This document shows, one piece after another, positions 46,123 through 54,922 of a stretch of 64,000 nt of DNA. This DNA is from Variovorax fucosicus (GTDB taxonomy: Bacteria > Pseudomonadota > Gammaproteobacteria > Burkholderiales > Burkholderiaceae_C). The DNA is taken from the NCBI RefSeq assembly GCF_030316825.1, contig NZ_JASZYU010000002.1, positions 496,001 through 560,000 on the forward strand. Reading direction: 5' to 3'. How positions within the stretch are numbered: the stretch's first letter is position 1; each line of letters opens with the position of its first letter. The notes below the pieces were generated by a model. The model made no database searches. It saw only the letters and a list, made by a program, of their open reading frames with translations, and had not been told where the DNA came from. The position numbers and the translations under genes are program-made.

Positions 46123-47163
46123 TCAGGAGGTGCCGGACGGCACCAGGCGAGCGGGGTCGAAGTCGATGCCCGTGATGTATCGCCGCCCCGCATGGGCCTT
46201 GATGTGCACGATGATGTCGATGGTCATCATGAGCAGGCGCTTGATGGTGGCGAATTCGAGCCCGGCGCCTTCGCTCGAGGCCTTGACCATGAGCGCGAGC
46301 TGGTCCCAGGTTTGCTCGGTGCTGCCCGAGTGGCAGCTCGTGATGGAGCCCGGGTGCCCCGAGGCGCAGTTGCGGATGAAATAGAACGCTTCGTCGCCGC
46401 GCAATTCGGCCAGGATGATCCGGTCGGGCTTCATGCGCAGGCAGGCTTCCATGCAATTCTTGGCGCTGATGTTGGCGGTGCTCTGGCCTCCCTTGGAGTA
46501 GAGCAGGTGCACCACGTTGGGCTGCTCGATGAAGAGTTCCCGCGCGTCTTCGATGGTGACGAGGCGCTCATCGGGCGGGATGTGGTGGACGAGCGACTTC
46601 ATGAAGGTGGTCTTGCCGCTGCCGGTGGCCCCCGAGACCACGATGTTTTTCTTGTGGAGGACGGCTTGCTTGAAAAAGTCCGCGTAGCGCCCTGCGGCGC
46701 GCAGTTTGAGCAGTTCTCTGTCGTGCGCGCTGAGGCCTGGTTTTTCTTCGAGCAGCTCGTCGAAAAATCCGGCCTCTTGGTACTGGCCCAGGGTACGGGT
46801 CTGCCGGGACGGAAGCCGGATGGTGATGGACACCTGGCTCGCTTCGACGGCCGGAGGAATGACGAACTGGGCGCGCTGGCCGGTGGGAAAGGTCAGCGAG
46901 ACGACCGGGTTGACGTCGGTGATGCGCTGGCCCGTATTGCTCTCGTTGACCACGGTGGTGCAGAACTGCAGCGCACGCGCGGCGGTGAGGCCTGGCACCT
47001 CGACGCGTTGCCAGCCGGAACGGTTTTCGAGGTAGATCTCACCGGGCCGGTTGATGCAGATTTCGGTGACGTCGGGCGAGTGCATGAAGTCACGGATGCC
47101 CAGCACCTGGTACTGGTAGTCCAGAAATTCGTTCGAGACGGCGGCAACGAGTTCTTCGGTCAT
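46123..47163 (-). CDS. virB11: T4SS ATPase VirB11
   Basis: VirB11 is the hexameric ATPase that switches between pilus building and substrate export. The 346 residues show Walker A SGATGSGKTTFMKSLVHHI at 177-195, the Asp box TIEDARELFIEQPN, Walker B RMKPDRIILAELRGDEAF and the His box SGHPGSITSCHSGS. ATG at 47163 is used; a TTG three codons upstream is possible. It follows virB10 by 16 bases. Confidence 0.95.
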   Translation of the reverse strand: MTEELVAAVSNEFLDYQYQVLGIRDFMHSPDVTEICINRPGEIYLENRSGWQRVEVPGLTAARALQFCTTVVNESNTGQRITDVNPVVSLTFPTGQRAQFVIPPAVEASQVSITIRLPSRQTRTLGQYQEAGFFDELLEEKPGLSAHDRELLKLRAAGRYADFFKQAVLHKKNIVVSGATGSGKTTFMKSLVHHIPPDERLVTIEDARELFIEQPNVVHLLYSKGGQSTANISAKNCMEACLRMKPDRIILAELRGDEAFYFIRNCASGHPGSITSCHSGSTEQTWDQLALMVKASSEGAGLEFATIKRLLMMTIDIIVHIKAHAGRRYITGIDFDPARLVPSGTS

Positions 47164-47179
47164 GTAGAGCAATGCCGTG

Positions 47180-48403
47180 TCAGAAGTTCGCCACTACAGC
47201 GCTGAAGTCGACGTCCTTTGCGACGTAGACGTTGACGACGGTGCCCTGGTTGATGGTGACCGTGTCGGGCCGGTTGGCGTTGCGGCGCACGGCCTGGCTG
47301 GCCAGGCTCTGCAACGTCTGCGCCGTGGTGCTCTCATAAGGCGACTGGACGGCAAGCCCTCCCGCTGCAACGGTGGTCGACTGCGGGCCATGCTTTGCCA
47401 GTTCGTATTTGAAGGCGTCGGCGAACATGCTGATCAGCAGAGCCGAGGTGATGCGCTGGGCCCAGTGCTGGTCCAGGTGGCCCGGATGACCCGAGCCGCC
47501 GAGGTTGTCGACGCCGGGACTGGCCATGTTCACATCAATCCCGTTCGGGGTGACGATGCGATCCCAGATGACGGCGATGCGATCGCCGTTCGGTTCGGTG
47601 TCGTACTTTCCAAGTACCTTGGAGCCCTTCGGCAGCAGCAGGCGCTTGCCGGTGACGGAGTAGACCGGCTCGGTCACGACGCAGGACGTGAAGCCCGGAA
47701 TGTCGCTGACGATATGCGTCTCCAGCACGCAGCGGATGTAGGTGCCGCGCAGCATGAGCACGTTCGGATGGACAAGGGCTTGTGCGCTCGACACGGCCGA
47801 CAGTGGCTTCATGCGATAGGCGCTGTTCGGCGCGATGCCCTGGTCGCCACCCGCGCCGGGCAGGCCAGGGATGCCGCCCATGCCTGGTGCCATGCCGGCA
47901 TATTGACCTTGCCCGGACTGGCCACCATCTGCGGGACCCACTGCAACCGTGCCCGTGCTCGATGCCATGCGCCGCTCCATGAGCGTCGGACCTTGTGGGC
48001 CTTGCGGTGCGGGCGGAATCGGCGGCAGCGACGGCTGGGCCAAGGGAATGGGTGGGGTTGGTGGCGTGGCGACCTGTGGCAGTGGCGGCGGTGCCGGCAG
48101 TTGGGGCGCCGCGGGAACCGTAACCACTTCTTCCTTGGCTTTTTGTGGCTTGTCGGGGCGCATCACGTTGCCGATCAGCCAGATGGCAGCCAACCCGAGC
48201 AGAAGCACGATGGCCGCGAGGAAGCCGAGGGCGCGGCGATTCATGCGTTGCATTTCGCTGGATTTGAGCTCCGGCGCGTGCGCGTCGAGATTGGGTGCAG
48301 TGGGCGCTCCCATGCCCTCGAATTGCCTCGAATAAGGATTGGGATCTTGCCGGTCATGGTCAGGCACGGCGTCTCCTGGTCGGGAAGGAGGATGTTGGTT
48401 CAC
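47180..48403 (-). CDS. virB10: T4SS channel protein VirB10
   Basis: VirB10 spans both membranes and links the inner complex to the outer-membrane pore. The 407 residues contain a cytoplasmic start, one inner-membrane helix (RRALGFLAAIVLLLGLAAIW near residue 56), a Pro-rich stretch (about 95-145) and the TrbI/VirB10 domain (VLMLRGTYIRCVLETHIVSD near 215, LLLPKGSKVLGKY, then QGTVVNVYVAKDVDF near the end). The start is a GTG overlapping the virB9 stop (GTGA). Confidence 0.94.
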   Translation of the reverse strand: MNQHPPSRPGDAVPDHDRQDPNPYSRQFEGMGAPTAPNLDAHAPELKSSEMQRMNRRALGFLAAIVLLLGLAAIWLIGNVMRPDKPQKAKEEVVTVPAAPQLPAPPPLPQVATPPTPPIPLAQPSLPPIPPAPQGPQGPTLMERRMASSTGTVAVGPADGGQSGQGQYAGMAPGMGGIPGLPGAGGDQGIAPNSAYRMKPLSAVSSAQALVHPNVLMLRGTYIRCVLETHIVSDIPGFTSCVVTEPVYSVTGKRLLLPKGSKVLGKYDTEPNGDRIAVIWDRIVTPNGIDVNMASPGVDNLGGSGHPGHLDQHWAQRITSALLISMFADAFKYELAKHGPQSTTVAAGGLAVQSPYESTTAQTLQSLASQAVRRNANRPDTVTINQGTVVNVYVAKDVDFSAVVANF

Positions 48404-49179
48404 TGGACGGTGTTCCTGCGAAGACCCACGACGTTGTCGCCGTGGCGGATGACCAGGTAGGGATAGGTCCCGTGGACGATGAGGGTGCTGCCTTCGACGG
48501 TGGTGTTCACCACGGAGTCTTCGTCGCGCTCCTTCTGGCGCATGTAGACGGTCGGGAAGTTGCCCGTCGGGAACTGCTTGAGGTCGCTCAGCTTGATGTA
48601 GGTGAAGCGGCTGTCGTCGTAGACATTGATCGGAACCAGCCAGGCTGCGCCGGCGCTGCTGGTGGCAAAGTCGTACTCAAAGTTGTAGCTCCGGTCCTTG
48701 AGCAGCGCCGTATTGAGCGCGGGTGCCTCGGCGACGCTTTTGGCTTCCTTGCCGAAGCTCATGTCGGCGGGATAGGTGAACCTGATTCGGTATTGGACGC
48801 CCGCGTTGCGCGCCTGCTCCAGGGTTCGCCAGTCGGTGGCCACGACCTTGAGTTCGAAGATGTACGAATTGGTCGCGGTGCGGATCATCATGTTGGTGTC
48901 CACATCGACGTTCTTCGGTTTCAGGTAGAAGACGTTGTCGCGACGACTAAGGTCCCAGCCACTGCTGAAGCCCGTGCTGTAGTCAAGGATTTTTTCTTCA
49001 GGACTCAGCTCGATCTGGGTGCTGATGCCCAGGCCGACACGCACCGGGTAGATACGGTCGGGCTGGTACTCGTACATCTGGACGGTTTGCGCAAAGGCGC
49101 AGGGCATGGCGCTGACGATGGCTGCGCACGCTACGGCCATCAGCGCCCGTCGGCGGTTGTTGGACGGTTGTGATTTCAT
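48400..49179 (-). CDS. virB9: T4SS outer-membrane complex protein VirB9
   Basis: A 259-residue periplasmic/outer-membrane protein: signal peptide ending CAFAQ, then the CagX/VirB9 domain with YQPDRIYPVRVGLGISTQIE near residue 38, DNVFYLKPKNVDVDTNMMI near 80 and the C-terminal VirB7-binding part (PINVYDDSRFTYIKLSDLKQ, HGDNVVGLRRN). It overlaps virB8 by four bases (ATGA) and virB10 by four. Confidence 0.94.
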   Translation of the reverse strand: MKSQPSNNRRRALMAVACAAIVSAMPCAFAQTVQMYEYQPDRIYPVRVGLGISTQIELSPEEKILDYSTGFSSGWDLSRRDNVFYLKPKNVDVDTNMMIRTATNSYIFELKVVATDWRTLEQARNAGVQYRIRFTYPADMSFGKEAKSVAEAPALNTALLKDRSYNFEYDFATSSAGAAWLVPINVYDDSRFTYIKLSDLKQFPTGNFPTVYMRQKERDEDSVVNTTVEGSTLIVHGTYPYLVIRHGDNVVGLRRNTVQ

Positions 49180-50093
49180 CGGCGGCGCGTTCCCTGATTG
49201 GCACCTGTCGGCGCGACGGCTGGAGCGCTGGGCGCGGCTGCGCCTGGTACCCCGAAACTGGGTGGAGGAGTGGTTGGCATGACGGGTTGCGCAGGCGGAG
49301 CCGCCGCGCCGGGCATCGCGGGCATGCTTTCGGCGGACTTGGGATTGCTTGGGACCTCTTCGGGCGGCGATGAGGCGTAGTCGGTATCCACGCGATAGTC
49401 GGTAACCTGGAAGCCGAGCGGATTTTCGATCCGCCGCTGCTCGTCCATCGTGAGGTTCGACTTGTAGGTGAACGCCATCGTCACGATCTTGCTGTCCAGC
49501 GGCGCCGAGGACCCGTTCTGCTTGTTGTAGACGCTGCGCTGGAAGCGTACGGTGGCGCCCTTGGGAACTTCGCCGCCCCCGCCACCGATCAGGGTGATGC
49601 TCAGGATGCGGACCCGGATGGCTTTGTCCTTGCCGTAAAGGGTGTACGGGTTGATGGGATTTGCTGACGAATACAGGTTGGTGTAGCCGCCGGAGACGTT
49701 GGGCGACGACATGGTCAGCACCGTGGTCCAGTCGCGCAAATTGGTGATCGCGAGGTCGTAGGACTCGCGGGCCAGGACGAAGTGGGCCACGTTGCTGCGA
49801 TTGATCGCTTCGCTCGTGGTGATGCGTTGCAAGGCGGCATCGTCGGTCAGGCGCGCGGCGGTGCTGGTGCCTGTGTACGCATCGGCGATGACCAGGTATG
49901 GCACTTTTTCCTTGAGCGGCAGCACGTAGAAGTAGCCGCCCAGCAGCACCAGCGACATGACCACGGCACTGCCTGCCACCCACCAGGCACGCCGCTCGCT
50001 GCGCCGCGCGATGTCCGCGATGGTGAGTTCGAAGTTGACCGACTGAGTGAGTGTTTCGTCGATCTTCGAGGTCGACGTTTTTTTTCCGAACAT
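49176..50093 (-). CDS. virB8: T4SS inner-membrane protein VirB8
   Basis: A 305-residue bitopic protein: cytoplasmic N-terminus, one helix (AWWVAGSAVVMSLVLLGGYF near residue 36) and a periplasmic NTF2-like VirB8 domain (RSNVAHFVLARESYDLAITN, AIRVRILSITLIGGGGGEVP, RRIENPLGFQVTDYRVDTDY). The last 60 residues are a Pro/Ala-rich tail, longer than in classical VirB8. Start overlaps the virB7 stop (ATG inside ATGA). Confidence 0.93.
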   Translation of the reverse strand: MFGKKTSTSKIDETLTQSVNFELTIADIARRSERRAWWVAGSAVVMSLVLLGGYFYVLPLKEKVPYLVIADAYTGTSTAARLTDDAALQRITTSEAINRSNVAHFVLARESYDLAITNLRDWTTVLTMSSPNVSGGYTNLYSSANPINPYTLYGKDKAIRVRILSITLIGGGGGEVPKGATVRFQRSVYNKQNGSSAPLDSKIVTMAFTYKSNLTMDEQRRIENPLGFQVTDYRVDTDYASSPPEEVPSNPKSAESMPAMPGAAAPPAQPVMPTTPPPSFGVPGAAAPSAPAVAPTGANQGTRRR

Positions 50094-50662
50094 CAGTTCG
50101 ATCCGGGCGTGGCCTGCGCGATGCCCGTGTTTTGGACCAAGATGCGCTTGTTGTCGGCGGTGACCAATACACCCTGCTGCGCGTAGATGCCGCTCAGTTC
50201 GCTCACTGCGGACTGAAGGTCATTGGTGCGGAGCTTCGCGATGGGTTGGTACAGGGTGAAGTCGGAGCCCGACTGATAGGCCAACTCCAATCCGTTGTCC
50301 GTTGCCCAGCGCTTGAGCAGGGTCCGAAGCGTCGCGTCCATGGGCGACGCGTAGAACGTGTAGGCAGGAGAGAGCGGTATCTCGGTGGGCGCACTCTGGA
50401 ATCGGTTCACCGGGGCCCAGGAGCCGCCGTAGTCCCTTGGCGCTGGTGTGCCACACCCGGCGAGGGTGACCAGGACAAACAGTGACGCTCCCGCCACAAG
50501 GCGGTTCGAACGCCTTCTGCGTGGAGCGGTGAGAGAGCGAGAGAAATGCCAAGACACGCGAGACGCGCTGCTTGGCCGTTGAAGCCGATCGCCTGCCGCA
50601 CGGGAATGCGGAGTGACGGCCACGCGATCGCCAACGGCAATCGCCTGAACAGAATCAGACAT
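50093..50662 (-). CDS. virB7: VirB7-type lipoprotein with C-terminal N0-like domain
   Basis: First gene of the T4SS operon. A lipobox (FVLVTLAGCGTPAPRD) puts the lipidated Cys at residue 70, and residues 100-178 form a small alpha/beta domain (YTFYASPMDATLRTLLKRWA, KLRTNDLQSAVSELSGIYAQ) with the character of the N0/TcpQ domain that Xanthomonas VirB7 carries and Agrobacterium VirB7 lacks. A G-rich run precedes the ATG at 50662, but the 50-residue N-region before the signal helix is unusual; a start nearer the lipobox, such as GTG at Val36, is possible. Confidence 0.8.
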   Translation of the reverse strand: MSDSVQAIAVGDRVAVTPHSRAAGDRLQRPSSASRVSWHFSRSLTAPRRRRSNRLVAGASLFVLVTLAGCGTPAPRDYGGSWAPVNRFQSAPTEIPLSPAYTFYASPMDATLRTLLKRWATDNGLELAYQSGSDFTLYQPIAKLRTNDLQSAVSELSGIYAQQGVLVTADNKRILVQNTGIAQATPGSN

Positions 50663-50853
50663 TGAAACCCCCCCTGAGGTTCTTAGTATTTTTTTTATTC
50701 TAGGGTAGGAAAGGCAATGCGACGGCGCAAGCACTGCGATGAGGCAAGAAAAGCAACGCGCGCTGTGATTTCCTTCTCGGACGCAGCGCCCCATGGGGCC
50801 TGACAGCATGGCGCGCCCAAGGTGACCATTTCCCCTCCCTCGCCCTGCCCCTG
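50663..50853 (-). promoter_or_regulatory. Upstream region of the T4SS operon
   Basis: This gap holds no convincing gene. An AT-rich patch (minus strand TAGAATAAAAAAAATACTAA, about 50683-50702) stands out in GC-rich DNA and includes TAGAAT, a five-of-six match to a -10 box. No well-spaced -35 box is seen. It is the only place for a promoter of virB7-virB6a. Confidence 0.35.
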
Positions 50854-50886
50854 TTGCCGTTCGTGCTGCGGCAGCTGCTGGCCTGA
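50854..50886 (+). pseudogene. Remnant of an acnA 3' end (right island boundary)
   Basis: Reads [10 protein letters not shown] then stop, the end of AcnA, with four synonymous differences from the intact gene at 26918-26947 and no match further upstream. It is followed five bases later by the convergent C13 peptidase gene. It is most simply the displaced original 3' end of acnA, left when the island entered. Confidence 0.7.
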
Positions 50887-50890
50887 CGCG

Positions 50891-52369
50891 CTACTTCGCG
50901 CTCGGCGGTAGCGCGTCGAGTCGCTGCGAAAGTTGCTCCAGCAGCGGCCGGATTTTCTCGCCCACGCGGATCTGCGGGTTCGAGAAGCCGTCTTCTTTGC
51001 CGGCCTCGATTTCGCGTTCACGGATCAGCGGTACGGCGGCGGCAAAGGCCGCTTCGAACGAATGGGTCTTGCGCAGTTGTTCGTCGAACATCGCGCGGCC
51101 GAAGAACGTGAGTTCCGACAGGCGCCCGCAACCATAGGAAGTGTGGGTCGCATCGGCGGCCGTCATCACCAGCGTGTCGTCGTTCGCCATCGGCTCGATC
51201 CAGCCACCCGAATAGCAGGCCGAAATTGCCACCACGCGGTGCCGGATGCCGGCCTCGTCGAGTGCCTTGCGCAGTTCTTCCGGCGTGAGCCCTGGCACCG
51301 ACAGCGGCCAGTGCGAAGCGGCCAGCTTGTGGTCGCTCGCGCCGTGCGAGGTCATGTAGACCACCAGCAGGTCGTTGTCCCGGTCCATGCGCTGCGCCAG
51401 CGCGGCCACGGCGCGCTGCAGGTTGAGCGGCGTGGCCCAGGGCAGCGTGTCGGTGGTCGTCGCATGGTTCATGAGGTGCAGCACCCGGCCCTTGGCGTCG
51501 AAGCGCTCCTCGAGCAGTTGGGTGACCATGCGGCTTTCGCGCAGGAACACGTCTTCCGTCGCATAGGGCGCGAACACCAGGCCGTAGACGTTGGTCTGGC
51601 CGGCTTGCCGTTCGCCGATCCCGGCGACGGCGCGTTGCCAGACTGCCTGCTGCTGCTCGAACGCCTCCTGCGTGAGGCGCAAGCGTGGACGAGGGGGCTC
51701 GTCGGTGGCCGCGCTGCGATCCGGCTCCCACACACGGGCCGCGTCGCCCAGCGACTGCCATACGCCGAGCGCGAGGATGGCCGCCATGCCCGGCAGGAAC
51801 AGCGCGAGCCGCACGCGCGACGTGGCGTAGCGAGCCGTCAGCCGCAACAGCGCCGCCAGCACCCAGGCCAGCAGCAGGCCATACAGCGCCCAGAAGCCGT
51901 TGGGCGTGGTCAGCGGTTTGGGCAGCCAGCCGCGCAGGTAGCTCACGGAGAGCGCGACCATCAAGAGCGTGGCCGGCACGCTGCTCCAGCCCACCAGCGC
52001 AAACCAGCGCGGCAATCGGCCGTCGTCGTGCGCGGAGCCACGCCCCGCCAGCACCCACCAGCCGAGCCAGAGCGTGGCGCCGATCGCCCATAGCGCATTG
52101 AGCGATGCCAGCCAGTTCAGCGTGACCGGCCCGTCGATCTGCAGGCGCTCGGCGCCGAGTACCAGCAGATTGGGCAGCAGCGCGAGCAGCAACAACTGCC
52201 AGGGCGTCGGAATCGCGTCGATGCGCGGCGCCAGCAGCAGGGCGCTGCGCAGGCCCTCGGCGATCCACTGCGCGATGCCGGCACGGGGTGGTGCGGGCGG
52301 TTCGGTCAGCGGCAGTTCAGCCACCGGGCCGTCATCTTCGGAAATGTCCTCACTCATGCCCTCGATCAT
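50891..52369 (-). CDS. Membrane-bound C13-family (legumain-like) cysteine peptidase
   Basis: A 492-residue protein: an acidic N-terminal cytoplasmic part, about four to six membrane helices between residues 80 and 240 (QLLLLALLPNLLVLGAERLQ and others), then a caspase-fold domain with the C13 dyad in LLVVYMTSHGASDHKLA (His) and VVAISACYSGGWIEP (Cys). Peptidase C13 proteins of bacteria are poorly characterised. Start taken at 52369; ATG 52357 is an alternative. It diverges from feoA. Confidence 0.87.
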   Translation of the reverse strand: MIEGMSEDISEDDGPVAELPLTEPPAPPRAGIAQWIAEGLRSALLLAPRIDAIPTPWQLLLLALLPNLLVLGAERLQIDGPVTLNWLASLNALWAIGATLWLGWWVLAGRGSAHDDGRLPRWFALVGWSSVPATLLMVALSVSYLRGWLPKPLTTPNGFWALYGLLLAWVLAALLRLTARYATSRVRLALFLPGMAAILALGVWQSLGDAARVWEPDRSAATDEPPRPRLRLTQEAFEQQQAVWQRAVAGIGERQAGQTNVYGLVFAPYATEDVFLRESRMVTQLLEERFDAKGRVLHLMNHATTTDTLPWATPLNLQRAVAALAQRMDRDNDLLVVYMTSHGASDHKLAASHWPLSVPGLTPEELRKALDEAGIRHRVVAISACYSGGWIEPMANDDTLVMTAADATHTSYGCGRLSELTFFGRAMFDEQLRKTHSFEAAFAAAVPLIREREIEAGKEDGFSNPQIRVGEKIRPLLEQLSQRLDALPPSAK

Positions 52370-52418
52370 GCCTTTACAAAGGGCTACTTTCGCCCGAAGT
52401 CGCCGGATGGCCGAGTTT

Positions 52419-52440
52419 TCGAGAATAATTCTCATTTTGA
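52419..52440 (+). promoter_or_regulatory. Fur box upstream of feoAB
   Basis: GAGAATAATTCTC at 52421-52433 is a perfect 6-1-6 inverted repeat, continuing ATTTTGA, a good fit to the Fur consensus. It sits 50-70 bases before feoA and 50 bases before the divergent C13 peptidase start. Iron repression of feoAB by Fur is established in many Proteobacteria. Confidence 0.7.
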
Positions 52441-52490
52441 TAACTTGGACTTCGCGGGTGACCCCACAGAACGCAGCGGCTGCGACCGCC

Positions 52491-52748
52491 ATGAGCCTCG
52501 ATCAGCTTCCCAGCAACCAGTGGGCGACGGTGGTCGACCTGACGCTGCCCGATGCGGCGGACGACCGCGAACTGGTGCTGCGGCTCACCGAAATCGGTTT
52601 CGTCCCCGGCGAAGCGGTGCGCATCGTGGCCAACGGCGTGCCCGGCCGCGAGCCCTTGGCCGTGCGCCTCGGCCACACCACTTTTGCGCTGCGCCGGCAC
52701 GAAGCGTCGTTCATCCGCGTCACGCCGGGGGCCGCGCAGCATGGTTGA
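52491..52748 (+). CDS. feoA: Ferrous iron transport protein A
   Basis: An 85-residue SH3-like FeoA protein (LVLRLTEIGFVPGEAVRIVA, then LAVRLGHTTFALRRHEAS) that assists FeoB. ATG 52491 is chosen because the longer frame lacks similarity and would pass through the Fur site. It overlaps feoB by eight bases. Confidence 0.92.
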   Translation: MSLDQLPSNQWATVVDLTLPDAADDRELVLRLTEIGFVPGEAVRIVANGVPGREPLAVRLGHTTFALRRHEASFIRVTPGAAQHG

Positions 52749-54642
52749 AGCGACCCTCAGCTTTCAGCCCGGCGCCACCGGCACGGCGACCACGCCACCC
52801 GCGCGCATCGCCTTGCTCGGCAATCCCAACTGCGGCAAGACAGCGCTGTTCAATCTGCTCACGGGCAGTCGCCAGAAGGTCGCCAACTATGCGGGCGTGA
52901 CAGTCGAGCGCAAGGAAGGCACGTTGCGCACCGCTGCGGGCCGCCGTGTGTTCGTGCTCGACCTGCCCGGCGCCTACAGCCTCAATGCGCTGTCGGCCGA
53001 CGAGGCCGTCACGCGCGACGTGGTCACCGGCCAGAGCAAGGAGGCGCTGCCCGACCTGCTGGTGTGCGTGACCGATGCCACCAACCTGCGGCTGAACCTG
53101 CGGCTGGTGCTGGAGGCGCGCCAGCTCGGCCTGCCGATGGTGGTGGCGCTGAACATGACCGATATGGCCAAGAAGCAGGGCATCACGGTCGATGCCGCAG
53201 CGCTGTCGCGCGAGCTCGGCGTGCCGGTGATCGAGACCGTCGGTGTGCACACGGGTGGCGCGCAGGGCCTGCTCGAACAGCTCGACGCACCGGTCGCGGC
53301 CGCGGCCCGCGTGCCCTGGCAGGCGCCGGCCATGGCAGATGTGCTGGCCACGCAGCGCGAGGTGCGCCGCATCCTTGCGGTGGCTGTGCGCGAGCCGGTC
53401 GGCAGCCTCGCCACCAGCGACCGCATCGACCGCATCGTGCTGCATCCGGTCGCGGGCATGCTGGTGCTTGCGGTCACGCTGTTCCTGATGTTCCAGGCCG
53501 TGTTCAGCTGGGCCACCGTGCCGATGGATGCGATCAAGGCCGGCACCGAGGCCTTCGGCCACCTCGTCAAGGCCGTGGTGCCCGAAGGCATGCTGCAGAG
53601 CCTGCTGGTGGACGGCATCGTGGCCGGCGTCGGCGGCGTGGTGGTGTTCCTGCCGCAGATCCTGATCCTGTTCCTGTTCATCCTCGCGCTCGAGGATTCG
53701 GGCTATCTGCCGCGCGCTGCGTTCCTGCTGGACCGCGTGATGGGCACCGTGGGCCTCTCGGGCCGCTCGTTCATTCCGCTGCTGTCGAGCTTTGCCTGCG
53801 CCATTCCCGGCGTGATGGCCACGCGCACCATCAGCAACTGGCGCGACCGGCTCACCACCATCATGATCGCGCCGCTCATGACCTGCTCGGCGCGGCTGCC
53901 GGTGTATGCGCTGCTGATCGCCGCCTTCATTCCCGAGAAAACGGTGGGCGGCCTGTTCAATCTGCAGGGCATCGTGCTGTTTGCGCTCTACGCCTTCGGC
54001 ATTGTTTCTGCGATGGCGGTGGCCTGGGTGATGAAGCGCTTCCGCGACAACCAGTCGCACTCGCCGTTGCTGATGGAGCTGCCGGCCTACCGCTGGCCCA
54101 ACCTGCGCAACCTGGCGCTCGGCCTGTACGAGCGCGCCTGGATCTTCCTGCAGCGCGTGGGCACCATCATCCTCACGCTCACGATCCTGCTGTGGTTCCT
54201 GTCGACCTTCCCGTCGCCGCCCGAAGGTGCGACCGGCCCGGCCATCCAGTACAGCCTGGCCGGCATGCTGGGCCGCGGGCTGGAGCACATCTTTGCGCCG
54301 ATCGGTTTCAATTGGCAGATCTCGATCGCGCTGGTGCCCGGCATGGCGGCGCGCGAGGTCGCGGTCGGCGCGCTCGGCACCGTCTACGCGCTGTCGGCCA
54401 CCGGCGAAGAGGTCGCGGGGCAATTGCAGCCGCTGATTGCGAGCAGCTGGTCGCTCGCCACGGCGCTGTCGCTGCTGGTCTGGTATGTGTTCGCGCCGCA
54501 ATGCATCTCGACCCTGGCCGCGGTGAAGCGCGAAACCAATTCGTGGAAGTACGTCTGGATCATGGCGGGCTACCTGTTCGCGCTCGCCTACATTGCCTGC
54601 TTCATCACCTACCGGATCGCGCTCGCATTGGGCTGGGGTTGA
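52741..54642 (+). CDS. feoB: Ferrous iron transporter B
   Basis: FeoB is the GTPase-coupled inner-membrane importer of Fe(II). The 633-residue protein has the N-terminal G domain with G1 GNPNCGKT at residues 27-34, G2 region NYAGVTVERKEG, G3 DLPGAYSL and G4 ALNMTDM, followed by Gate motifs (SFACAIPGVMATRTI near 355) and eight or so membrane helices. It is shorter than E. coli FeoB (773), lacking much of the C-terminal extension, as in many betaproteobacteria. Confidence 0.96.
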   Translation: MVEATLSFQPGATGTATTPPARIALLGNPNCGKTALFNLLTGSRQKVANYAGVTVERKEGTLRTAAGRRVFVLDLPGAYSLNALSADEAVTRDVVTGQSKEALPDLLVCVTDATNLRLNLRLVLEARQLGLPMVVALNMTDMAKKQGITVDAAALSRELGVPVIETVGVHTGGAQGLLEQLDAPVAAAARVPWQAPAMADVLATQREVRRILAVAVREPVGSLATSDRIDRIVLHPVAGMLVLAVTLFLMFQAVFSWATVPMDAIKAGTEAFGHLVKAVVPEGMLQSLLVDGIVAGVGGVVVFLPQILILFLFILALEDSGYLPRAAFLLDRVMGTVGLSGRSFIPLLSSFACAIPGVMATRTISNWRDRLTTIMIAPLMTCSARLPVYALLIAAFIPEKTVGGLFNLQGIVLFALYAFGIVSAMAVAWVMKRFRDNQSHSPLLMELPAYRWPNLRNLALGLYERAWIFLQRVGTIILTLTILLWFLSTFPSPPEGATGPAIQYSLAGMLGRGLEHIFAPIGFNWQISIALVPGMAAREVAVGALGTVYALSATGEEVAGQLQPLIASSWSLATALSLLVWYVFAPQCISTLAAVKRETNSWKYVWIMAGYLFALAYIACFITYRIALALGWG

Positions 54643-54647
54643 TTGCC

Positions 54648-54917
54648 ATGACGCAACAGATCATTGTCGGATTCATCGTCGCAGCCGCTGCGTTCTACGC
54701 AGCCTGGCGCTGGATGCCGGCCGGCTGGCGCCGCAGCGCCGCGCACAAGCTCGCCAGCGGCACGCACCGGGCGGGGCTGGTCGACCTGGCCCGCGCCGAG
54801 CAGCTTGCCGCGTCGCTCGCCAAGACCTCGGGTTGCGGGTCTTGCGACAGCTGTGGTGCCTGCGGCAAGGCCGACGTCAAGACGACCGAGATGCCTCCGA
54901 CCGCTGGTTCCCGCTGA
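54648..54917 (+). CDS. Cys-rich small membrane protein next to feoB
   Basis: An 89-residue protein with an N-terminal membrane helix (IIVGFIVAAAAFYAAWRWM) and a cysteine cluster GCGSCDSCGACG (Cys 63, 66, 69, 72) that could bind iron or an Fe-S cluster. It takes the feoC position, five bases after feoB, but lacks the winged-helix FeoC fold. It resembles the small DUF6587-type proteins found after feoB in this group, from memory. Confidence 0.78.
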   Translation: MTQQIIVGFIVAAAAFYAAWRWMPAGWRRSAAHKLASGTHRAGLVDLARAEQLAASLAKTSGCGSCDSCGACGKADVKTTEMPPTAGSR

Positions 54918-54922
54918 GCCGC

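Noticed and set aside
48400..50172. VirB9 read as a 590-residue protein
   Set aside because: The long N-terminal part is the virB8 gene in another frame; VirB9 starts at 49179 with a signal peptide.
26972..50662. Conjugative or mobilisable element
   Set aside because: No relaxase, no oriT-like feature, no replication or partition gene and no integrase; substrates carry XVIPCD-like tails. Killing is the better reading.
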